A stretch of DNA of 5,133 bases. Origin: Burkholderiales bacterium. GTDB taxonomy: Bacteria > Pseudomonadota > Gammaproteobacteria > Burkholderiales > SG8-39. This document shows, one piece after another, positions 1 through 5,133 of this stretch. The notes under the pieces were generated by a model that searched no databases, was not told the DNA's origin, and was given only the letters and a program-made list of their open reading frames with translations. A program made the translations under genes and the position numbers. Where the stretch lies: the NCBI GenBank assembly GCA_029266935.1, contig JAQSVY010000138.1, positions 1 through 5,133 of the forward strand. The letters run 5' to 3'. Position 1 is the first letter of the stretch; every line of letters begins with the position of its first letter.

Positions 1-883
1 TGACGATCTGCAATCCGTTGATCCTCTCGTAGGCCTCGATCAGGGACGGGACGAACTTCTCGCCGAGGCCGAGCGCGTTCGCCTGCACCAGCAGCTGGTG
101 GAGCGCCCCGCCCATGAAGCCTGCAAGGGGGGCGCTTGCCGCCATCTGCTGGTAGTAGCCGATGTCCTTCTTGGCATTGCCGAGCGTGAAAAGCAGCCCG
201 GTGAAGTCTCCCTTCAGCGCCTTGGGCACGACCATCTGGAACATCGCGGAGTTGGCGCCGCCGGCCGAGATCAGCCTGTAGAAGACCTCGAGGTCGATGC
301 CGCCCTTCGCGCAGGCCGCCAGCGCCTCGCAGGCGAGCGCGGCGTGCCCCAGGGCGAGGAAGTTGTTGACGAGCTTGATCTTGTGCCCGGCGCCGGGGCC
401 GCCGACGTGGAACACGTTCTCGCAGAACTTCTCCAGCACCGGCTTCACCTCGGCGAAGGTCTTCTCGTCGGCGCCGACCATGCAGTTCAGCTTGCCTTCC
501 TCGGCCTGCACCGGCGTGCGCGCGAGCGGCGCGTCGACGAAGCGCACTTCCTTCGCCGCGAAGTCGGCGCGGATGCGCCCGGTGGATTCGGGCTGGCTGG
601 TCGAGCAGTCGATCACGACCTGCCCCTTGCGTGCGCCCTCGAGCAGGCCTCCATACACGTTCGCCTCCACCTGCGGGGTGCCCGTCACGCAGAGGATCAC
701 CACATCACATGCATTCATCAGCTCCCGGGGCGATGAAAATTCCTTGCCACCCAGATCCAGCAGGTCGGCGATATTGGACCGGTTGCGGTGCACGAGGAAC
801 GACAGCGGATGGCCCTTCTGCAGCAGGTTCTTGGCCATGCCGTGGCCCATCAGGCCGACGCCTATGAAACCGATTCTTTGCAT
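1..883 (-). CDS. NAD(P)-dependent beta-hydroxyacid dehydrogenase (3-hydroxyisobutyrate dehydrogenase superfamily), 3' end cut by window edge
   Basis: The 294 visible codons read from the ATG at 883-881 without a stop to the left edge. Family members are about 290-300 residues, so only the last few residues are probably missing. The N-terminus has the Rossmann dinucleotide motif GVGLMG (residues 8-13) directly after a beta strand, which fixes the start. The family's catalytic lysine and asparagine appear in KLVNN (K170, N174), after a GGPGAG stretch (161-166). The substrate loop, DAPLARTP (117-124), has Arg-Thr where many relatives have Gly-Gly. The family reversibly interconverts a beta-hydroxyacid (or similar alcohol) and its semialdehyde using NAD(P)H in the cytoplasm. 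The start overlaps the kinase-aldolase gene by 22 bases, so it is probably the third gene of that operon. A role in handling the C3 semialdehyde released by the aldolase is inferred. The exact substrate cannot be read from the sequence; tartronate, malonate, methylmalonate or sulfolactaldehyde-type substrates remain possible. Confidence 0.93.
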   Translation of the reverse strand, partial: MQRIGFIGVGLMGHGMAKNLLQKGHPLSFLVHRNRSNIADLLDLGGKEFSSPRELMNACDVVILCVTGTPQVEANVYGGLLEGARKGQVVIDCSTSQPESTGRIRADFAAKEVRFVDAPLARTPVQAEEGKLNCMVGADEKTFAEVKPVLEKFCENVFHVGGPGAGHKIKLVNNFLALGHAALACEALAACAKGGIDLEVFYRLISAGGANSAMFQMVVPKALKGDFTGLLFTLGNAKKDIGYYQQMAASAPLAGFMGGALHQLLVQANALGLGEKFVPSLIEAYERINGLQIV

Positions 884-2682
884 TCGCTCCTCGCTTTCCG
901 CCATGCCGCCACCAGGCTCGCGTAGTTCCTTGCGACTTCGTGGATCACCGTCTCGTCGCTGCACTTTCCTGAAAACCAGCGCCGCGCCGCGTCCATGAAG
1001 ATCGAACGGCCGACCGCGAACCCCTTGCAGACGGGGTGGCGCGCGGCCGCGGCGAAGCCGCGCTCGAGCTCATCCTCGCTCGCCTCCATCCCCAGCAGTA
1101 GCACGCCGCGGCAGCGCGGATCATTTTTCTCGATCGCCCGCTCCACACCGGCCCAGTCCTGTTCCTTCTCGGGGGACGCCAGTTTCCACCAGTCGGGCTT
1201 GATGCCGGCGGCGTAGATCTCTTCGAGGGGCGGGTTCTTGACGAGGAGCTCGAGCAGCAGTTCGTGGCCCGTGGCGAGGCAGGCGTCGTACAGCAGCTTC
1301 AGCCTGGCCAGGTCCTGCTTTTCGTAAAGGCAAAGGCACTTGACCACATGCTCTTTCGGCCAGGCGCGCAGCGCCGCGCCGACGTTGTCCCCGGACTCGA
1401 ACTGGAGCGGCGAGATGCCGGGCACCTCGACCGGGCGCGCGAGCCACATGCCCTTGCCGGTGAGGGAGAAGAGCGCGTCCTCGCCGTAGCGCTCGTCGAC
1501 GATGGCCCCGGTGCCGGGAACGGATTCCCGGAGCAGCGCCTGCGCGACCAAAGCCTTGAAGCGCTGGATCCGCGGCGGCGGCCCGAGCTCCTCGAGCTGG
1601 CGGCGGTGGTCGAAGGCGAGGGCGAGCACCTCCGGCCAGCGTCGGCGGCCGGTGGTGCGCCGGTGCACCTCCTCGAGCTCGGCAGACTCGCGCAGGCGCC
1701 GGGGCCAATGGGTTCTTGATAAAAAGAACTCCAATTCTTCCTCCGACGGCATGGCCGGGGCGCAGCCGTGGCGCGAGACCACCAGCGCGCCGCAGGCATT
1801 CGCGCGCCGCGCGCATTCCTCGAGCGGCCGCTCGGTCAGCCAGCCCGAGAGGAAGCCGGCCGCGAAGCCGTCCCCCGCGCCGAGGATGTTGAACACCTCG
1901 ACCGGGAAGCCGCTCTGCGCAAAAGAGGACTTCTTCGTATGCACGCTGCAGCCCAGGGGACCGCGCTTCACGACGAAGGTCGCGTCACCCAGCCGCCGCA
2001 GCCGCGCCAGCGCCTCGTCGGTGTCCTCGCAGCCGCCGGCTATGTGGAACTCCTCCTCGGTGCCGATGACGAGATCGGCATGGGGAATGACTTTCTGCAG
2101 GACAGAAGTGACTTCTTGGGAAGCAATGAACCTGTCTTCGCCACGTCCCGGCGAAGTCAGGCCCCACAGCACCGGCCGGTAGTCGATGTCGAACACGACG
2201 CGCTTCGCGAGCTGCATCGCCGCGAAGCAGGCCCGCGCCGTGGCCGGCTGCGAGAAATGCGTGCCCGAAACAAGCAAGGCTTTTGCATTGCTCAGAAAGG
2301 CCTGATCAAAATCGTCTGCGCTCACCGCCATGTCGGCGCAGTCGTGGCGGTAGAAGATGAGCGGGAAGCTCTCGCGGTCCTTGATGGCGAGGAAGACGAG
2401 CGCCGTGAGGCGGCGCGGATCGGTGCGCACGTGCGACACGTCGACGCCCTCGGCGGCGAGCGTCTCGCGTACGAAGCGGCCGTTCGCCTCGTCGCCGACG
2501 CGCGTGAGCATCGCCGCGCGCAGGCCGAGGCGGCTGGCGCCCACGGCGATGTTGGCGGGGCAGCCGCCGAGGTATTTGGCGAAGGAGGACTGGTCCTCGA
2601 GCCGCGCGCCGGGCTGCTCGCCGTACAGGTCGACCGCCGCGCGGCCCATGCACACCAGGTCGAAATGCGGGTCGAGCTTCAT
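862..2682 (-). CDS. iolC: Bifunctional 5-dehydro-2-deoxygluconokinase (IolC-type PfkB) fused to a DUF2090 aldolase-like domain
   Basis: This 606-residue protein has two domains. Residues about 7-325 form a PfkB/ribokinase fold: the sugar-binding N-terminal motif YLGGCPANIAVG is at 37-48, the IolC-like stretch FDIDYRPVLWGL at 164-175, and the ATP-site motif GAGD at 268-271, with D271 the expected catalytic base. Residues about 350-595 match the DUF2090 region often fused to IolC: LALAFDHR (353-360) opens the barrel, DWWKLA (497-502) carries a lysine (K500) that could be the Schiff-base residue, and GFAVGRSIF (554-562) resembles a phosphate-binding loop. IolC phosphorylates 2-deoxy-5-keto-D-gluconate in myo-inositol catabolism; an aldolase then yields DHAP and malonic semialdehyde. 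That the C-terminal half performs this cleavage is inferred from family context. The ATG overlaps the stop of the regulator gene (ATGA, 4 bases) and begins just before the FDLVCMGRA strand, as in other IolC proteins. The same frame stays open upstream to 3627, but that part is antisense-free shadow of the regulator gene in another frame. Confidence 0.93.
   Translation of the reverse strand: MKLDPHFDLVCMGRAAVDLYGEQPGARLEDQSSFAKYLGGCPANIAVGASRLGLRAAMLTRVGDEANGRFVRETLAAEGVDVSHVRTDPRRLTALVFLAIKDRESFPLIFYRHDCADMAVSADDFDQAFLSNAKALLVSGTHFSQPATARACFAAMQLAKRVVFDIDYRPVLWGLTSPGRGEDRFIASQEVTSVLQKVIPHADLVIGTEEEFHIAGGCEDTDEALARLRRLGDATFVVKRGPLGCSVHTKKSSFAQSGFPVEVFNILGAGDGFAAGFLSGWLTERPLEECARRANACGALVVSRHGCAPAMPSEEELEFFLSRTHWPRRLRESAELEEVHRRTTGRRRWPEVLALAFDHRRQLEELGPPPRIQRFKALVAQALLRESVPGTGAIVDERYGEDALFSLTGKGMWLARPVEVPGISPLQFESGDNVGAALRAWPKEHVVKCLCLYEKQDLARLKLLYDACLATGHELLLELLVKNPPLEEIYAAGIKPDWWKLASPEKEQDWAGVERAIEKNDPRCRGVLLLGMEASEDELERGFAAAARHPVCKGFAVGRSIFMDAARRWFSGKCSDETVIHEVARNYASLVAAWRKARSECKESVS
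887..892 (-). promoter_or_regulatory. Ribosome binding site of the dehydrogenase gene
   Basis: On the minus strand GAGGAG lies three bases before the ATG at 883. It sits inside the last codons of the upstream kinase-aldolase gene. The spacing is short, but the purine-rich core is good. It supports this ATG and suggests reinitiation or coupled translation across the 22-base overlap. Confidence 0.55.
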
Positions 2683-3524
2683 TTCGAGATCTGCTCGCCC
2701 AGGGCGACGACCAGCGCCTGCGCGAGGCACATCGGCGCCACCAGCATGCGGAAGGGCTTGGAGGTCTTCTCCTCGATCTGGAAGCAGACCCTGGCCGCGC
2801 GCGCGAGCGGCGAGAGCGCGTTGTCGGTGATGGCGATCACCGGCACCTTGCGCGCATGGCAGGCCTGCGCCACTTCGACCACCTCCGGGGTGTAGTTCTT
2901 GAACGAGATGACGATCAGCGCGTCCTTGGGGCCGATCTGGCGCGCCGGCTCCTTGAGCATGCCGCCCACGGAATCGAGCAGGTGCGCTTCCAGCTCGAGC
3001 TGGTTGAGCGCATAGGCGATGTAGTAGGCGACCGGAAAGGACCGCCGATGGCCCAGCACATAAATGCTTTTTGAATTGGAAAGCTCTTTCGCAGCAGCGG
3101 CGAGGTCGCCCGGCGCCACCTGCTCGTGGAGCTGCTCGAGGGAGGCAATGCCGTCGGCGACGAACTGGGCGAGCACCCCGCCCGGCCCCGAGCGCTGCTG
3201 GCCGGCGCGAAAGGCCTCGATGCGCTCGCGGTAGTTGCGCAGCCCGGGGTAGGTGTTCGAGCGCTCGACCAGCCGCCCGCGGAACACGCGCTGCAGCTCG
3301 GAGAAACCGTCGTAGCCGAGCGCCTGCGCGAAGCGCACCATGGCGGAGGGCTGCACGCCGACGCCGCGCGCCAGCGTCGCCACCGTGTCGAGCGCCATGT
3401 CCTGCGGATGCTCGAGCGCGAAGGTGGCGATGCGCTGCAGCTGCGGCGACATGCCCGGGTAAAGGCGCGACAGCTCGCCCTTCAGTTGTTCGTAGTTGCC
3501 GGAGCGCGGAGCGGAAGCGGCCAT
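2679..3524 (-). CDS. RpiR-family transcriptional regulator (HTH plus SIS domain)
   Basis: This 281-residue protein has the usual RpiR length and order. Residues about 10-86 form the N-terminal HTH_6 DNA-binding domain, with the helix-turn-helix around 45-78 (for example MVRFAQALGYDGFSELQ, at 62-78). Residues about 137-265 form a SIS sugar-phosphate-binding domain, with strand YVLGHRRS (155-162) and the loop ISFKNYTPE (206-214). RpiR proteins sense phosphorylated sugars or sugar acids and often repress neighbouring catabolic genes; IolR proteins of rhizobia belong to this family. The gene heads the operon with the kinase-aldolase and dehydrogenase and is divergent from the transporter genes, so it probably controls both. 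The kinase product is a plausible inducer (inference). No strong Shine-Dalgarno precedes the ATG at 3524, which is chosen because the HTH domain follows at the usual distance. Sign of control (repressor or activator) cannot be read directly. Confidence 0.93.
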   Translation of the reverse strand: MAASAPRSGNYEQLKGELSRLYPGMSPQLQRIATFALEHPQDMALDTVATLARGVGVQPSAMVRFAQALGYDGFSELQRVFRGRLVERSNTYPGLRNYRERIEAFRAGQQRSGPGGVLAQFVADGIASLEQLHEQVAPGDLAAAAKELSNSKSIYVLGHRRSFPVAYYIAYALNQLELEAHLLDSVGGMLKEPARQIGPKDALIVISFKNYTPEVVEVAQACHARKVPVIAITDNALSPLARAARVCFQIEEKTSKPFRMLVAPMCLAQALVVALGEQISK

Positions 3525-3553
3525 TGACTTTAGAACAGGTGTTCCAGAACAAT
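3524..3553 (+). promoter_or_regulatory. Candidate sigma-70 promoter of the livMG transporter unit
   Basis: TTGACT (3524-3529, five of six consensus bases) is followed after 18 bases by AACAAT (3548-3553, four of six). The -35 element directly abuts the start codon of the divergent regulator gene. Transcription would begin near 3560, leaving a leader of only about nine bases before the ATG at 3569. Operator 1 lies in the spacer and operator 2 just downstream of the start, a layout suited to repression. This rests on a motif match by eye. Confidence 0.4.
3531..3546. promoter_or_regulatory. Putative operator 1 for the RpiR-family regulator
   Basis: The 16 bases TAGAACAGGTGTTCCA contain a perfect inverted repeat, GAACA and TGTTC, around a GG centre (3533-3544). 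The outermost T and A also pair. From memory, the RpiR-type IolR of Sinorhizobium meliloti is associated with a GGAA-N6-TTCC palindrome; here AGAA-N6-TTCC (3532-3545) matches seven of eight fixed bases. The site lies in the spacer of the plus-strand promoter-like element and near the predicted start of the regulator transcript. Binding is inferred. Confidence 0.6.
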
Positions 3554-3577
3554 ATCCTTCTAGAACAAATGTTGCAA
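3549..3577 (-). promoter_or_regulatory. Candidate sigma-70 promoter of the regulator/kinase-aldolase operon
   Basis: On the minus strand TTGCAA (3577-3572, four of six) is followed after 17 bases by TATTGT (3554-3549, four of six). Transcription would start near 3542, leaving a leader of about 18 bases before the regulator ATG. Its -10 overlaps the -10 of the divergent plus-strand candidate, so the two could compete for polymerase. Operator 2 covers its -35 region and operator 1 its start, which would fit autoregulation. The match is moderate. Confidence 0.35.
3561..3576. promoter_or_regulatory. Putative operator 2 for the RpiR-family regulator, overlapping the livM start
   Basis: The 16 bases TAGAACAAATGTTGCA are a second copy of operator 1: 13 of 16 bases agree and the offset is exactly 30 bases, about three helical turns. 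The inner arms AACA and TGTT pair perfectly, while the next two pairs are broken. The site contains the proposed livM start codon (3569-3571). An extra half-site, AGAACA at 3546-3551, lies between the two copies. The same-face spacing suggests cooperative binding by a dimer pair, which is inference. Confidence 0.55.
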
Positions 3578-4486
3578 GGCCTCGCCACCTTCACGCTTTT
3601 CGCCAGCCTGCCGCTGTGGATCGGCAAGGTCGGGCTGTACCCCTACCTCGGCGTCGAGGTGATGATCTGGGTGATTTACGCCTTGGGATTCAATCTCTTG
3701 CTCGGCTATGCGGGGCTGCCATCCTTCGGCCACGGGGCCTTCTTCGGCGTCGGAGCGTATTCCTTCGGCCTTTCACAGATCTATCTTGGGACAGGGCTGT
3801 GGCTTTCCCTTCTGCTTGCCCTTGGCGCCGGGGCGATCGCCGGCGCCCTGGTGGCGGCGTTCATCTCGCACCGGCGCGGCATCTACTACGCGCTCCTCAC
3901 CATCGCCTTCGGCCAGATCTTCTGGTTCGTCGCCATCAAGTGGCACAGCGTGACGCGCGGCGAGGACGGGCTTCTCAACATCAAGCGCCCGCCTTTCCTG
4001 GAAGACCTGGATTCGCTCTACTACTTCTGCTTTCTGGTCTTCGTGGCGGTCACCTTCTTCCTCTGGCGGCTGGTGAACTCGCCCTTCGGCCGCGTGCTCT
4101 CGGCGATCAGGCAGAACGAGACGCGCGCTCGCTTCATCGGCTACAACGTCTGGGCGTTCAAGTGGCTCGCCTTCGTCATCTCGACGCTGGTCGCCGGGCT
4201 CGCCGGCGGCCTGTTCGCCCTCGCCCAGCAGTCGGCCTACCCGAACGTGATGAGCCTGCACCAGTCGGGCTTCGTGGTGATGATGGCGCTGGTGGGCGGC
4301 GGGCTGGTGTCGTTCTGGGGGCCGGTGATCGGCGCGGTGCTGTTCTTCGTCGCGCGCGACCTGCTGGGCGCCTACACCGAGGCGTGGCTGCTCTGGTACG
4401 GGCTGCTGTTCATGGCGATCGTCCTCTTCAGGCCCGAGGGCATCGCCGGAATCCTGAAAGATGTTCGAAGCAAAGCATCTGCATAA
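3569..4486 (+). CDS. livM: LivM-type branched-chain amino acid ABC transporter permease
   Basis: This is a 305-residue, strongly hydrophobic inner-membrane protein with about eight to ten membrane segments. Family hallmarks are the block ALGFNLLLGYAGLPSFGHGA (38-57), GIYYALLTIAFGQIF (104-118), and the cytoplasmic coupling loop SPFGRVLSAIRQNETRARFIG (from about 171), followed by LAGLAGGLFA-like glycine-rich helices. Such permeases pair with LivH, LivG, LivF and a periplasmic binding protein; subfamily members import amino acids, amides, urea or aromatic acids, so the substrate is not fixed by the family. The ATG at 3569 gives a normal N-terminus, but no clear Shine-Dalgarno precedes it. An in-frame TTG at 3524, preceded by GGAAG, would add 15 polar residues and overlap the regulator start, and a GTG lies at 3539. 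The gene overlaps livG by 26 bases. Its divergent placement beside a sugar-acid operon suggests import of that pathway's substrate (inference). Confidence 0.93.
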   Translation: MLQGLATFTLFASLPLWIGKVGLYPYLGVEVMIWVIYALGFNLLLGYAGLPSFGHGAFFGVGAYSFGLSQIYLGTGLWLSLLLALGAGAIAGALVAAFISHRRGIYYALLTIAFGQIFWFVAIKWHSVTRGEDGLLNIKRPPFLEDLDSLYYFCFLVFVAVTFFLWRLVNSPFGRVLSAIRQNETRARFIGYNVWAFKWLAFVISTLVAGLAGGLFALAQQSAYPNVMSLHQSGFVVMMALVGGGLVSFWGPVIGAVLFFVARDLLGAYTEAWLLWYGLLFMAIVLFRPEGIAGILKDVRSKASA

Positions 4487-5133
4487 GCGCTTCGGCGACC
4501 ACGTCGTCCTCGAGGACGTGAGCATGCGCTTCGCGGCGGGCCGGCTATCGGGAATCATGGGCCCGAACGGCGCCGGCAAGACCACGTGCTTCAACCTCCT
4601 CACCGGGCGCTATGCGCCCGATCGGGGCAGCGTGCGCTTCGAGGGCCGCGACATTACCGGGCTGCCGCCGCGGCGCATCGCGCGCCTGGGCATCTCGCGC
4701 TCGTTCCAGGTGATGAACCTCTTCGACGAGTACAGCGCGCTCGACAACGTGCTCATCGCCACCCCGGAGGTGCGCAAGAGGGGGTTTTCGATGCTTTCCA
4801 CCCTCAAGGAAAACAGCCTGGCGCGGGAAACCCTCGAGCGCGTGGGACTGGGGCCGAAGGCATACGTCAGGGCGAAGGACCTTCCCTACGGCGAGCGGCG
4901 CGCGCTCGAGATCGCGCTCGCGCTCGCGGCGCGGCCGAAGCTGCTCTTCCTCGACGAGCCGACCGCGGGCCTTGGCACCGAGGCGACCGCGCGCATCGCG
5001 GCGCTCATCGCCGAGCTCAAGCGCTCGCTCACCATCGTGCTGATCGAGCACGACATGAAGTTCCTGTTCGGTCTCGCCGACCACATCTATGTCATGCACT
5101 GGGGGCAGGTCATCGCGCAGGGCTCGCCCGCCG
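4461..5133 (+). CDS. livG: LivG-type ABC transporter ATP-binding protein, 3' end cut by window edge
   Basis: The 224 visible codons encode most of an ABC ATPase; LivG proteins are about 240-260 residues, so a short C-terminal tail is missing. All nucleotide-binding elements are present: Walker A GPNGAGKTT (34-42), Q-loop SFQ with Q83, signature LPYGERR (141-147), Walker B LLFLDEP (161-167) with catalytic E166, and the switch histidine in IEHDM (H197). The signature LPYG in place of LSGG is usual for LivG-like ATPases. The D-loop region reads AGLGTEAT where classical LivG has AGLNPxE. It would power the membrane complex containing the adjacent LivM from the cytoplasmic face. The ATG lies inside the last codons of livM, with a weak GAAAG just before it, so translation is probably coupled. 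The livF, livH and binding-protein genes are not visible and may follow to the right. Confidence 0.93.
   Translation, partial: MFEAKHLHKRFGDHVVLEDVSMRFAAGRLSGIMGPNGAGKTTCFNLLTGRYAPDRGSVRFEGRDITGLPPRRIARLGISRSFQVMNLFDEYSALDNVLIATPEVRKRGFSMLSTLKENSLARETLERVGLGPKAYVRAKDLPYGERRALEIALALAARPKLLFLDEPTAGLGTEATARIAALIAELKRSLTIVLIEHDMKFLFGLADHIYVMHWGQVIAQGSPA

Noticed and set aside
410..419. GAACACGTTC palindrome resembling the operator arms
   Set aside because: Its centre is two bases between GAAC and GTTC instead of four, and it lies inside the dehydrogenase coding sequence without a promoter; it is probably codon-driven.
1712..1729. Hairpin-like GTTCTT-GATAAA-AAGAAC in a local AT-rich patch
   Set aside because: It lies within the kinase-aldolase reading frame (EFFLSRTHW region), has only six paired bases, and has no U-tract placement suited to a terminator.
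2104..2116. Perfect odd palindrome AGAAGTGACTTCT
   Set aside because: It is within the kinase coding region, where it encodes part of QEVTSVLQ, and it has no second copy or promoter context; it may be chance.
1768..2895. Long plus-strand open frame of 375 codons opposite the kinase-aldolase and regulator genes
   Set aside because: It is antisense to two well-supported genes, has low-complexity Arg/Ala/Glu-rich composition typical of GC-rich shadow frames, and shows no recognisable domain.
3071..3523. In-frame extension of livM upstream to an ATG at 3071
   Set aside because: This part is antisense to the regulator gene and encodes an Arg/Ala-rich sequence with no permease similarity. The permease begins near 3569.
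2683..3627. In-frame extension of the kinase-aldolase upstream to 3627
   Set aside because: It is a shadow of the regulator gene in another frame and is Arg/Ala-rich; the IolC N-terminus fits the ATG at 2682, which overlaps the regulator stop.
3773..4603. Minus-strand open frame of 276 codons opposite livM and livG
   Set aside because: It is charged, low-complexity shadow coding opposite an obvious permease, with no domain.

Overview
The window is high-GC, densely coded DNA with short gene overlaps and no RNA gene, mobile element, CRISPR array or long non-coding stretch. GC content, codon use and gene types suggest a proteobacterium, most likely a betaproteobacterium (Burkholderiales/Rhodocyclales-like). 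That placement is inference; there is no taxonomic marker here.

Layout: two divergent transcription units meet at a 44-base intergenic region (3525-3568). The leftward (minus-strand) unit runs from an RpiR-family HTH/SIS regulator (3524-2679), through a fused PfkB kinase plus DUF2090 aldolase-like protein of the IolC type (2682-862), to a dehydrogenase of the 3-hydroxyisobutyrate dehydrogenase superfamily (883 to beyond the left edge). The genes overlap by 4 and 22 bases, so this looks like one translationally coupled operon. The rightward (plus-strand) unit has a LivM-type permease (3569-4486) and a LivG-type ATPase (4461 to beyond the right edge), overlapping by 26 bases. The rest of the transporter should lie further right.

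How it may work together: a branched-chain-amino-acid-type ABC importer brings in a substrate. The fused protein phosphorylates a 2-deoxy-5-keto-hexonate-like acid and may cleave it to DHAP plus a three-carbon semialdehyde. The dehydrogenase could then reduce or oxidise that C3 product. The kinase half closely resembles IolC of myo-inositol catabolism, but the other iol genes (iolG, iolE, iolD, iolB, iolA) are not in the window, so the true substrate is open.

The most notable non-coding signal is in the divergent gap. It holds two 16-base copies of an inverted repeat (core GAACA-NN-TGTTC), exactly 30 bases apart, placed over overlapping divergent promoter-like elements. These are the likely operators of the adjacent RpiR regulator and would link transporter and catabolic genes in one switch.
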